A stretch of 64,000 bases of DNA, taken from contig UPXY01000006.1 in NCBI GenBank assembly GCA_900538305.1, positions 11,440 to 75,439 on the forward strand. The letters are read 5' to 3'. Source of the stretch: an uncultured Collinsella sp. GTDB taxonomy: Bacteria; Actinomycetota; Coriobacteriia; Coriobacteriales; Coriobacteriaceae. Shown here piece after piece: positions 45,738 through 53,887 of the stretch (its first letter is position 1; every line of letters starts with the position of its first letter). The notes beneath the pieces are model-generated. The model ran no database searches and was not told the origin of the DNA. It saw only the letters and a list, made by a program, of their open reading frames with translations. The position numbers and the translations under genes are program-made.

Positions 45738-46784
45738 ATGGGCGCATTCGATAGCAACAAGAACTACGTGCTCATATGTGGCGCTTCGGCGCTGCGTCTG
45801 TATCGATCCGATATCTCGCTGCAATTCGTTCGCCACGTAATACAGGAATGCTCGCGTGGAGTTGCACGTGAAAACGCTGCACAAGCGGATGCACGGCTTG
45901 CTTCAGCACTGGACAGAAGACGCGCCTGCATTCCCTCCGCATCCGAATGCACTGCGATGGCGCGTCTGTTCGACCTGCCCCAGCCACTCGACTTGATGGT
46001 GACATCTCCAGAGTTGCGCCGACATTCGGCTGCCATCCGCTGTCATCTCGATACGGACGAAACGCATCTTGCAGCATACATCGAGGTAGAGAAGGGCGTG
46101 TACGTCGCTCGTCCTGAGCTTGTGTATTACCAGCTGGCAACCTATGCGGACACCGCTCATGCTTGGATGCTCGCCTCCGAGCTCGCGGGCGAGTATTCAC
46201 TCGAGCGCGATGGGGCAAAGGGCATGCACGGCCGCACCGCCCTTACCTCGCCCGATCTACTGCGCGCGTTCTTCGATCGGTCGCGCGCCAGCTGCCGCAA
46301 AGCACGAGGTAGGCGAATACTCGATCACTTTGTCGGAGGCGCACGTTCTCCCAAGGAAGCACAGATTGCGGCCATGCTTGCATTGCCCCGACGCCTCGGC
46401 GGCTACGGGATTCGCGGCGTGACGCTCAACCAACAAATCGATCTTTCACCCGAAGCGCGCGCCGTCGCCAAGCGCGCATACGTGGAAGGGGACGTCTTCA
46501 TCGAACCCCTGCAGCATGCTATCGAGTATGACAGCGACGAGCACCATCTTGGCAACAAGGCACACGACCGCGACACGCGCAAGGCGAATGCGCTGCGCAT
46601 GATGGGGCTCGAGCTTACAAGCCTCAGCAAGGGTCAGCTCCATAGCTGGCTGGAGTTCGATATCCTCGCTACAGCAATCGACCAGGAGCAGCCGTTTCAT
46701 AAACGAGGTGCGACGCCCGCGATTCGCGCCAAGCAATATGCCCTTTGGCACCAGCTGCTGTTTGAGGAGACGGATACGAGATAG
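45738..46784 (+). CDS. Putative PD-(D/E)XK-type endonuclease (DUF559/Vsr-like C-terminal domain)
   Basis: 348 residues. The C-terminal part has E207 (SPKEAQ), then IEYDSDEHH (E263, D265, D267, H269) and DRDTRKANALRMMGLEL, the spacing of DUF559/Vsr-like restriction-fold nucleases. The N-terminal half (about 1-200) is not recognised; phrases such as RPELVYYQLATYAD recall hypothetical nuclease-domain proteins of Coriobacteriia. The only plus-strand gene between 26 kb and 59 kb, surrounded by repeats. GGGAGGAG lies 7 nt before the ATG. Nuclease activity and biological role are inferred; defence, mobility or repair are all possible. Confidence 0.7.
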   Translation: MGAFDSNKNYVLICGASALRLYRSDISLQFVRHVIQECSRGVARENAAQADARLASALDRRRACIPSASECTAMARLFDLPQPLDLMVTSPELRRHSAAIRCHLDTDETHLAAYIEVEKGVYVARPELVYYQLATYADTAHAWMLASELAGEYSLERDGAKGMHGRTALTSPDLLRAFFDRSRASCRKARGRRILDHFVGGARSPKEAQIAAMLALPRRLGGYGIRGVTLNQQIDLSPEARAVAKRAYVEGDVFIEPLQHAIEYDSDEHHLGNKAHDRDTRKANALRMMGLELTSLSKGQLHSWLEFDILATAIDQEQPFHKRGATPAIRAKQYALWHQLLFEETDTR

Positions 46785-46860
46785 CCTCCCGCAACACGAT
46801 GAACAACGTGCATCAGCTGTTCAGGGCAGTGGGCACATGGTATGCAGGCGCTTGCGCTGG
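46785..46860. other. Spacer after the nuclease gene
   Basis: No terminator or gene recognised before the right-hand repeats begin. Confidence 0.3.
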
Positions 46861-47290
46861 CCGCTACCATTCGAACCGGATGTAAGGCATGGTCTTCGCG
46901 AGCTGCTGCCACTCGGTTCGGATATGTGCTGCACGCCTTTCACCAGTTGCTAGCACTAATCCTGCTCAGCTCCGCATTCCTTCCGGACGTGCGCACTCGG
47001 CTCAGATCTGCACCGAGCCCTCCCGTTTGGGGACGCCCTTCACGCCGATTGCGACCACACTTCCCACCGATTGCGGACGCTCCTCCTACCGGTTGTGACC
47101 ACACTTCTCACCGAATGCGGCCACTCGGCTCAGATTTGCACCGATCCCTCCCGCTTTCGGACGCCCTTCCTATCGATTGCGGCCACACTTCCCACCTATA
47201 TTGCAGCCACTCGGCTCAAATCTGTACCATGCCAAAGCGCAAGAATCCGTTTGACCCAGATTTGTACGCCTTTTGCAGTCCAAATATGAG
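46861..47290. repeat. Array D: right-flank repeats with inverted motif copies
   Basis: Copies of the island motif, inverted relative to array B, occur at about 46863 (CCATTCGAACCGGATGT), 46909 (CCACTCGGTTCGGATATGTG), 46992 (GCACTCGGCTCAGATCTG), 47120 (CCACTCGGCTCAGATTTG) and 47207 (CCACTCGGCTCAAATCTG). Between them a ~22-nt unit (CCGATTGCGGCCACACTTCC type) repeats several times, and a ~126-nt block is duplicated (from 46995 and 47121). A direct-orientation copy lies at about 47278. Confidence 0.8.
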
Positions 47291-47369
47291 CCGATTGGAA
47301 ATCATTCAGATTGTTGGAGGAAATGGCCTGGTAAAAGCTTCGTGTTTTGCACACATGATTGTTTCAAGT

Positions 47370-47455
47370 CCGTCAAGACGTCCATATTTGGGCTAAGTGA
47401 TTATTTCATCTGAACAACACGCGCTCTGCGTCCACATTTGGGTCGAGTGGGCAAT
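47370..47455. repeat. Two further island-motif copies
   Basis: GTCCATATTTGGGCTAAGTG (about 47379) and GTCCACATTTGGGTCGAGTG (about 47429), 50-51 nt apart and in the same orientation as array B. Confidence 0.75.
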
Positions 47456-47600
47456 CATGTTGAAAATGGCGTACAGAAACAATGCTGAGTGTTCAATCGC
47501 ATCGAAAACGCCGCGCAGAACAGCACCGAGCGCACAATAACGTTGAGGATGCGGCACAGAACCATGTCTGATGGGAAGCTTTGCCAAGAATGCGACGCGC
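47456..47600. other. Non-coding spacer before array C
   Basis: No gene or motif recognised. Long minus-strand frames here run through array C and shift with its period. Confidence 0.35.
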
Positions 47601-47850
47601 CTTCGAATCCAAAGGCCGCTGCCGGCATATGGGAGGTGCGCCTTTGAGTCCAATGGCCGTGGCTGGCATGTGGGAGGCGCACCTTCGAGTCCAATGGCCG
47701 TCGCAGGCATGCGGGAGGCGCGCCTTCGAGTCCAATGGCCGTGGCTGGCATGCGGGAGGCGCACCTTCGAGTCCAATGGCCGTCGCAGGCATGCGGGAGG
47801 CGCGCCCCTGAGCTCAATGTACGCTGCTGGCATGCGGGAGGTGCAGATTC
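47601..47850. repeat. Array C: 41-nt tandem repeat, six units
   Basis: GAGTCCAATGGCC (or variants GAATCCAAAGGCC, GAGCTCAATGTAC) recurs at 47605, 47646, 47687, 47728, 47769 and 47810, exactly 41 nt apart. Units two and four share GTGGCTGGCATG and units three and five share GTCGCAGGCATG, so an 82-nt dimer was duplicated. The sequence is unrelated to arrays A and B. The period is not a multiple of three. Confidence 0.9.
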
Positions 47851-47929
47851 GATTCGCGCCGCAGGAGCCGAGATAAAGGCGGTGCAGACTCGCCTCGCAT
47901 CCCACTGTGAACTACAACATGCAGGGGTC

Positions 47930-48502
47930 TTAGCCCAAAAACGCCTTCACCCCGATGATGAGAAGCACCACGCCGCCGGCAATCTGGGCATGGCTGCCGA
48001 AGTGCGCGCCCAAGCGTCGCCCGATAAAGAGCATCGCCATGCAGCACGCAAACGTCGCCACGCCGATCATACCGCCGTAAAGCACGATATTCGCGCCGCT
48101 CGCAGCAAGCGATACGCCGACAACGAATGCATCGATCGAGGTGGCAATCGCCTCGGCGAAGATGGTTGGATAGGTGAGATGCGTGGACGAGCAGGCTTCC
48201 GGATCACGCAGCTCGCGCGCCGCCTCGACGATCATCTTTCCACCCACGAACGCAAGGATCACGAGCGATACGATACCTGCGTACGCCTCGATGAGCGGCG
48301 CGATGAGCGTTCCGCCGAAAAAACCCGCGATAGGCATGGCCATTTGGAAGATTGCGAACAGCAACGGCATGGCGAGCTTCTTACCCGTGGGCATATCGGG
48401 CTCGCAGAGCGTGTTCGAAAGCGTGACCGCCATCGCATCCATCGCGAGCGCCACGCCCAAAAACAAGCTTTCAACAACATTTGCCAAGGTAAACGGCATC
48501 AT
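47930..48502 (-). CDS. mntP: Manganese efflux pump MntP
   Basis: Exports Mn2+ from the cytoplasm. The 190-residue product has six predicted membrane helices and the duplicated half-motifs AMDAMAVTLSN and SIDAFVVGVSL with their conserved aspartates. ATG at 48502 follows GGAGG with a 7-nt spacer; the frame is open further upstream over the leader. It directly adjoins the right end of the repeat island. Confidence 0.93.
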   Translation of the reverse strand: MMPFTLANVVESLFLGVALAMDAMAVTLSNTLCEPDMPTGKKLAMPLLFAIFQMAMPIAGFFGGTLIAPLIEAYAGIVSLVILAFVGGKMIVEAARELRDPEACSSTHLTYPTIFAEAIATSIDAFVVGVSLAASGANIVLYGGMIGVATFACCMAMLFIGRRLGAHFGSHAQIAGGVVLLIIGVKAFLG

Positions 48503-48642
48503 CTGAACCTCCAAAAAAGCGCCGAACGCACGCATCTGCGGCCAGCCAGAGCAAAAGCCCGGCGCCCATTTATCGGCACGCCGGGTCAAACTCATGAAAC
48601 AAGACGTAGGTACGGCGGAACACCGCAGCTACCCGCTAGGGT
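48503..48642 (-). promoter_or_regulatory. mntP leader with hairpins; possible manganese-sensing RNA
   Basis: 140-nt leader. On the minus strand CCCGGCG pairs with CGCCGGG followed by CTTTTG, and a weaker hairpin (GCCG/CGGC) ends in TTTTTT directly before the Shine-Dalgarno. Upstream, GCGGGTAGC and CTACGTC faintly recall the yybP-ykoY Mn riboswitch often found before mntP, but the match is not firm. The first hairpin may instead terminate the upstream gene. Confidence 0.35.
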
Positions 48643-49773
48643 TTAGGGCTCAGGAGGATTGCAGAAAAGACGAAGTGCCTGGTCAAGGCTATCAACGACA
48701 TCGATGGGATCGTCAAGACCGGCATAGAGCTGAAGGTAGCTCAGATCACCGATCTCCACGAGTGCGAGCCGCGTCGCATTTGCACCGCAGGCGTCGTCGA
48801 ACGCGGTCGCATGCACCTCTTCAAATAGCTTGAGGAAGCGCTCGCAACGCGACTTGGCGCCTTCGAGACCAGAGCCGGTAAGCGTGAAGTTCACATATGC
48901 GCCGAAACCATGTTCGAGCACGCGTGCCGCGACGTCGCGATCGGGATGCGTCGCGAAACCCGGATAACGTACGCAACCTATCGAAGAGTGACACGAAAGG
49001 TACGACGCGATGGCGCGCGCATGGTCGAAGCGTTGCAGCGCGGTATCGGGAAGCTCATCGAGCGCCGCGGCAACGGCAGCAAGGTCCGCATCGCTTGGAC
49101 GTGCGGCGCCCGCGGCAGACGATGGCGCGCCGAGTCCGAAGGAAAGCAGGCGGAAGGCATCCTCCGCGTAAGGATCTGCGACCTGATGGCGTCCTTGCTT
49201 CCGTTGCGAGCGCGCAACGGAGACCGCGACGACAGGCTCCGATACCGCAGCGCTGAACGTGCCCATGAGGGACTCGAGCGAGATATGCGCCCCGAGCGCA
49301 AGCGGACGGCAGCCGAACACCGTCGGCAGCGTGTTATCCACCACAAGCGTGGCACCCGCCATCTTCGCTGCCTGCGCGAACGCGCGGATATCTGCTACGC
49401 GCAGGGTCTTCGCACTTACCGAAGGCACAAGCCAGAACAACCTGCCTGAAGACATGCCCGCCGGATGCGCGTACGAGGCGGGGGAACCTTGAGGCACGAG
49501 GCGCTCAGCCTCCGCCTGGGCTTCGTTCACACCCGTGGATGCCGAAAGGAAAGCATCGGCCTCGGGTGCAGCAGCGAACGATAGGCGCTGCCAGCGAAAC
49601 AGCTTCACCACGCGATCAGGTCGATCGTCTGCGCACGCAACCAAACGGTCATGCGTCCCCACGACACCCGTCTTCGCAAGCACGTCCGCCGCATCCCATG
49701 CGCGCACGAACCACGTCGCCCGCGCACCGTGGCGCGCGGCATAGGCATGGACCAAGTCAAGATGAAGCGACAT
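48643..49773 (-). CDS. Transsulfuration-family (Cys/Met metabolism) protein lacking the PLP lysine
   Basis: 376 residues with the fold-type-I transsulfuration layout: VVDNTLPTVFGCRPLALGAH (143-162) matches the usual VVDNTFATPYLQRPLELGAD, including the PLP-ring aspartate D146. Where SATKYLGGH is expected, the sequence reads SLESLMGTFSA (165-175), with no lysine to bind PLP. The C-terminal domain (YPGFATHPD) is family-like. It is probably not a normal cystathionine lyase or synthase; it may bind PLP or a substrate without catalysis. No frameshift is visible. Confidence 0.75.
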   Translation of the reverse strand: MSLHLDLVHAYAARHGARATWFVRAWDAADVLAKTGVVGTHDRLVACADDRPDRVVKLFRWQRLSFAAAPEADAFLSASTGVNEAQAEAERLVPQGSPASYAHPAGMSSGRLFWLVPSVSAKTLRVADIRAFAQAAKMAGATLVVDNTLPTVFGCRPLALGAHISLESLMGTFSAAVSEPVVAVSVARSQRKQGRHQVADPYAEDAFRLLSFGLGAPSSAAGAARPSDADLAAVAAALDELPDTALQRFDHARAIASYLSCHSSIGCVRYPGFATHPDRDVAARVLEHGFGAYVNFTLTGSGLEGAKSRCERFLKLFEEVHATAFDDACGANATRLALVEIGDLSYLQLYAGLDDPIDVVDSLDQALRLFCNPPEP

Positions 49774-49862
49774 GCCCTCCCCTTTCGACAGCTCATGAGC
49801 TAAGTATACGGCAAGTTACTGCATGCGCCGCGGTAAGCAACAAGTTGATACGGCGGGCATAG

Positions 49863-49908
49863 AAACGGGCGAGTTCTCGGAGATGCCTGCCGAAAACCCG
49901 CCCTCATT
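49863..49908 (-). terminator. thrS terminator
   Basis: On the minus strand GGGCGGGTTTTCGG pairs over all 14 positions (two G-U) with CCGAGAACTCGCCC, followed by GTTTCT; 50 nt after the thrS stop. Confidence 0.8.
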
Positions 49909-49953
49909 GTGATGTACGAATATCGCAGCGCGTTGCCGCAGTTAGCAGTGGGT

Positions 49954-51717
49954 CTATCGACGCGTGGCGATCTCCTCGCGCACGCTTGCGATAAACTCGT
50001 CGAGCTCGGCGGCGTGCGTCTCGTTCGAACGATCACGCACGGAGATGTTCCCCGCCTCGACCTCCTGCTCACCCAGGATAAGCATATAGGGCGGGCGGTC
50101 GATGTTGCGCGCCTCGCGGATCTTGTAGCCGATCTTCTCGTCGCGCTCGTCGCACACGGCACGAATACCGGCGGCATCGAGCTTGGCCGTCACCTCGAGC
50201 GCATAATCGCGGCTCTTCTCGGAGACGGGCAGCACCTTCACCTGGCACGGAGCGAGCCAGGTGGGGAACTTGCCAGCGAAGTGCTCGATCAAGATACCGA
50301 TGAAGCGCTCGATGGAGCCGAAGCACACGCGGTGAAGCATGATGGGACGCTTCTTGGAGCCATCGGCATCCGTGTACTCGAGGTCGAAGTTGAGCGGCAT
50401 CTGGAAGTCGAGCTGCACGGTGCCGCACTGCCAGGTACGACCGAGGGAGTCTTCCAGGTGGAAGTCGATCTTGGGACCGTAGAAGGCGCCATCGCCCTCG
50501 TTGACCACGTACTCCTTACCCAAGCGCTCGAGCGCCTCGCGCAGGCCGGCCTCGGCACGCTCCCAATCCTCATCGGAACCCATGGAGTCCTCGGGACGCG
50601 TGGAGAGCTCGAGGTGGTAGGTGAAGCCGAACTTCTGGTAGACGGAGTCGATGAGATTCACCACGCCCACGATCTCGTCGGTGAGCTGGTCGGGACGCAC
50701 GAAGAGATGCGCGTCGTCCTGGTTGAAGCAGCGCACGCGGAAGAGGCCGTGAAGCGCGCCGCGCATCTCGTGACGGTGCACGAGGCCGATCTCGCCGGCG
50801 CGGATGGGCAGCTCGCGGTAGCTATGCGGACGGCTCTTGTACACGAGCACGCCGCCCGGGCAGTTCATGGGTTTGATGCAGTACTCCTCGTCATCGATGA
50901 CGGTGGAGTACATGTTGTCCTTATAGTGGTCCCAGTGGCCGGAGGTCTCCCACAGGTGCTTGCTCATGATCTGCGGCGTGGAGATCTCGACATAGCCCGC
51001 CTTGTGGTGGATCTCGCGCCAGTAGTTCAGAAGCTCGTTCTTGAGAATCATGCCGTTCGGCAGGAAGAACGGGAAGCCTGGGGCCTCGTCGCGCATCATG
51101 AAGATGTCCATCTCGCGGCCGATCTTGCGGTGGTCGCGCTTCTTGGCCTCTTCGAGCAGGCGCAGGTGCTCGTCGAGCTCCTCCTTCGTGGCGAAGGCGG
51201 TGCCGTTTACGCGCGTGAGCATCTTGTTGTCCTTGTCGCCCTTCCAGTAGGCACCGGAGACGCCCGTGAGCTTGAAGGCTTTGAGCGCCTTGGTGTAGGT
51301 GAGGTGCGGGCCCACGCACATGTCGATGTAGTCACCCTGCTGGTAGAAGGTGATGCGCGCATCTTCGTCAAGATCGCCGATGTGCTCGACCTTGTATTTC
51401 TCGCCGCGCTCCTCCATGAGCGCGATGGCCTCCGTGCGCGGGAGCTCGAAGACGGTGAACTTGAGGTTCTCCTTCACGATCTTCTTCATCTCTGCCTCAA
51501 TGGCCGGGAAGTCCTCCTCAGAGATCTTCTGACCCTCAGGCAGGTCGATATCGTAGTAGAAGCCGTTGTCCGTAGCAGGACCGTAGGCGAAGTCGGCCTC
51601 GGGGTACAGGCGCTTCACGGCCTGCGCCATGATGTGGGCGGCGCTGTGGCGGACGACGTGGGTAACCTCGTCTGCCGGGCACTCGTCAACGTGGCCGTCG
51701 TTATACAGAACCTTCAT
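49954..51717 (-). CDS. thrS: Threonyl-tRNA synthetase without a TGS domain
   Basis: Class II synthetase. The 587-residue product has the editing domain (HSAAHIMAQAV, near residue 24), the catalytic core (MNCPGGVLVYKS; RCFNQDDAHLF) and the anticodon domain. ATG at 51717 has AAGGAG 6 nt upstream. Only about 20 residues precede the editing domain, so the N-terminal TGS domain of the E. coli-type enzyme is absent. No T-box was recognised upstream. Confidence 0.95.
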   Translation of the reverse strand: MKVLYNDGHVDECPADEVTHVVRHSAAHIMAQAVKRLYPEADFAYGPATDNGFYYDIDLPEGQKISEEDFPAIEAEMKKIVKENLKFTVFELPRTEAIALMEERGEKYKVEHIGDLDEDARITFYQQGDYIDMCVGPHLTYTKALKAFKLTGVSGAYWKGDKDNKMLTRVNGTAFATKEELDEHLRLLEEAKKRDHRKIGREMDIFMMRDEAPGFPFFLPNGMILKNELLNYWREIHHKAGYVEISTPQIMSKHLWETSGHWDHYKDNMYSTVIDDEEYCIKPMNCPGGVLVYKSRPHSYRELPIRAGEIGLVHRHEMRGALHGLFRVRCFNQDDAHLFVRPDQLTDEIVGVVNLIDSVYQKFGFTYHLELSTRPEDSMGSDEDWERAEAGLREALERLGKEYVVNEGDGAFYGPKIDFHLEDSLGRTWQCGTVQLDFQMPLNFDLEYTDADGSKKRPIMLHRVCFGSIERFIGILIEHFAGKFPTWLAPCQVKVLPVSEKSRDYALEVTAKLDAAGIRAVCDERDEKIGYKIREARNIDRPPYMLILGEQEVEAGNISVRDRSNETHAAELDEFIASVREEIATRR

Positions 51718-51824
51718 TGCTTGCTCCTTATCGTAGAGAGGAATAGCAGATGGTTGGTACCAAGGAACAGGGGGTAAGGCGCGGATCGCATCACCTACGG
51801 GATGGTGCGCGGCGCACCTCATAC

Positions 51825-51880
51825 AAAAACGCCCGCACCCGATGATACCACCGGGATACGAGCGTTATCGGGCGCGAACG
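51825..51880 (-). terminator. Possible terminator of the zinc-ribbon gene
   Basis: On the minus strand CCCGAT pairs with ATCGGG, followed by TGCGGGCGTTTTTG; 28 nt after the stop codon. The stem is loose. Confidence 0.45.
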
Positions 51881-51907
51881 AAGTTCCGGTCAAGACCGGC
51901 GGCGCGC

Positions 51908-52339
51908 CTATTGGATGTGCGTTCGGCAGTACGGGCACACCTTCCAATGGGCGTCGAGCGGCTTATGGCAGCTGGGGCAGACGTTGCGCACCTGGGTGTT
52001 GCACACCGGGCACACAACGAAATCCTTCTCGATGGACCCACCGCAGCGCGGGCACGTGCCGTACTGAGCGAGCTGGCGCTCACGAAGCGCCATGTCGAGC
52101 TCCTGCTCCTCGCGGTCGGCGAGGTAGCTGCTCGGACGAAGCACGTTGTAGGCGATGAGACCGACGAACGGGACGAGCGAGAGCAGACCCCACGCCCAGA
52201 AGTACTGGGAGCCGCGGCGACGGGCGTCAACGAACACGTAAACCACAGAGAGCACGTACAGCGCGACGATGAACGCAATGAAGAGATAGATGACAGTCAT
52301 GACCTGCGGCGTCATGAGCTGTTGGATGTATTCCATCAT
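51908..52339 (-). CDS. Membrane protein with C-terminal double zinc ribbon
   Basis: 143 residues, function unknown. Two N-terminal membrane segments (VMTVIYLFIAFIVALYVLSV; FWAWGLLSLVPFVGLIAY) precede a cytoplasmic tail with four CxxC pairs (CPRCGGS, CPVCNTQ, CPSCHKP, CPYC), a double zinc ribbon. Two adjacent ATGs are possible (52339, 52336); the open frame extends upstream across a palindrome. It may be a scaffold or membrane-integrity factor; no specific role is assigned. Confidence 0.8.
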   Translation of the reverse strand: MMEYIQQLMTPQVMTVIYLFIAFIVALYVLSVVYVFVDARRRGSQYFWAWGLLSLVPFVGLIAYNVLRPSSYLADREEQELDMALRERQLAQYGTCPRCGGSIEKDFVVCPVCNTQVRNVCPSCHKPLDAHWKVCPYCRTHIQ

Positions 52340-52468
52340 GAGCGGTCGATACCTTTCAGCTGAAGTGATCACAAGTGCTGGTACAAACAACGATACATTG
52401 TATACCGAGTCGCGCATCCTGCCAAAAATCCACAGCCTCGGCGCAGCAAACGTCCGCGACGGCAGCCT

Positions 52469-52497
52469 CTGCCAAAAGGGACTGTCCCTTTTGGCAG
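52469..52497. repeat. Perfect 29-nt palindrome with GGGACTGTCCC core
   Basis: CTGCCAAAAGGGAC, one T, then GTCCCTTTTGGCAG: 14-bp perfect arms. Partial copies of TGCCAAAA/TTTTGGCAG flank it. It lies in the 172-nt gap between folC and the zinc-ribbon gene and may also terminate folC. Confidence 0.9.
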
Positions 52498-52511
52498 CTT
52501 TTGGCAGAACA

Positions 52512-53876
52512 TCACAACAGGCGGGCGACCTCGCCGGCAAGGGTGATGGTGCCGGCAGCCACGATGTCCTCTCCCGCAGCGGTTACCGCGTCGAGCGCGT
52601 CCGCAACCGTTGCATGCACGGCAACGAGGTCTTCCGGTACCCTACCCTCGCGCTCAAGCTCTTCAGCCACGAGCGCGGCAAGCTCCGCTGCGGGCAGCGC
52701 GCGCTCAGAGGTGGTCTGGGTCACGCGGATGCGTGGAAACGCGGGAACGAGCGCGCGCACGATGCCGCGAGCGTCTTTATCGGACAGCGTCGCGATGACG
52801 AGCGTCGGGCGACGCTCGATGCAAGGATCGATCTCGTCGAGCGACCCCACGAACGACGCACACGACTGCGGGTTATGGCATGCATCGATGAGCACGAGCG
52901 GACGATCGCGCCGCACGTCGAAGCGACCAGGTGTGGGACAAGCGCGCAAGCTGCGGCCAAGGGTTTCGGCGGCAAGCGGACGGCCGAGGTATGCCTCAAC
53001 CAGGTTGATGGCGCAAGCGGCGTTTTGCGCCTGATACGCAGGCTTCGGCAGCGCGATGCGGTATGACGTGCGTGGCGTCTCACACAAGAACACGAGGTCG
53101 TCGCCCAACCGCCGGGGCAACTGCTCAACCCGATGCCGTGACACCACCGGATCCACCCCTGCCCAAGCGCAACGCTCGTCCATCACGCGCTGAACGCTCG
53201 GCTCGTGCGTCCCCTCGCCGAGCACCACGGTGCGGCCAGGCTTGATGATCGCCGCCTTCTCCGCCGCGATCTGGGCGAGCGTGTCACCTAAGACGCGCGT
53301 ATGGTCGAGGCCGATGCCCGTCACCGCAACGGCAACCGGATTCGTCGCACTCGTCGCGTCCCAGCGCCCGCCGAGGCCGACCTCGAGTACGGCAACATCG
53401 ACGCGGGCTTCCGCGAAGATGACGAGCGCAGCTACCGTGAGCAGGTCGAAGGGGGTGATCGTATAGGCAGCCTCACCGCGCCCGCACCGCGCCTCATTCA
53501 CGCGCCGACCAGCTTCGACGGCAACGGAGACACCATGGGCAAACGCCGCATCCGAAACGACAGCGCCGTCGATCTCCATGCGCTCGGGATAGCGCACGAG
53601 GTGCGGCGAGGTGTAGAGCGCCGTGCGGAGCCCCTCGCCCGCAAGCGCCGCGGCGGTAAACCGCACGGTCGAGCTCTTGCCGTTCGTGCCGGCAACCTGA
53701 ATCACATCGTAGTGAGCGTCCGGTCGATCGAGCACATCGAGCATGTCGATGACGGTCTCGAGCAAAGGCCCCGCATCGCCCGAGATGACACCTGTGTCCG
53801 CAGCGAGTGCGACGGCCTCATCGAAAGGAAGCTCGGGCACGTCGAAGGGAATGGCATATGGCATAAGATGTTCCAT
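52512..53876 (-). CDS. folC: Folylpolyglutamate synthase / dihydrofolate synthase
   Basis: Adds glutamate to folates. The 454-residue product has the Mur-ligase P-loop AGTNGKSSTV, VLEVGLGGRWDATS and LIDACHNPQS. The start at 53876 follows a weak site; the ATG at 53864 (MPYAIPF) is possible. It follows the 5-formyl-THF cyclo-ligase gene after 11 nt. Confidence 0.93.
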   Translation of the reverse strand: MEHLMPYAIPFDVPELPFDEAVALAADTGVISGDAGPLLETVIDMLDVLDRPDAHYDVIQVAGTNGKSSTVRFTAAALAGEGLRTALYTSPHLVRYPERMEIDGAVVSDAAFAHGVSVAVEAGRRVNEARCGRGEAAYTITPFDLLTVAALVIFAEARVDVAVLEVGLGGRWDATSATNPVAVAVTGIGLDHTRVLGDTLAQIAAEKAAIIKPGRTVVLGEGTHEPSVQRVMDERCAWAGVDPVVSRHRVEQLPRRLGDDLVFLCETPRTSYRIALPKPAYQAQNAACAINLVEAYLGRPLAAETLGRSLRACPTPGRFDVRRDRPLVLIDACHNPQSCASFVGSLDEIDPCIERRPTLVIATLSDKDARGIVRALVPAFPRIRVTQTTSERALPAAELAALVAEELEREGRVPEDLVAVHATVADALDAVTAAGEDIVAAGTITLAGEVARLL

Positions 53877-53887
53877 GAGCGTGCTTT

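Noticed and set aside
47393..47905. 170-codon minus-strand frame through array C (repeating RPLDSK words)
   Set aside because: The period (41 nt) changes frame at every unit, and the apparent repeat protein arises from reading the array in several frames.
49909..51777. 622-codon plus-strand open frame opposite thrS
   Set aside because: Antisense shadow of thrS.
51718..51907. T-box riboswitch before thrS
   Set aside because: No specifier loop or TGGNACCGCG antiterminator motif was found; the same holds for the leuS leader.
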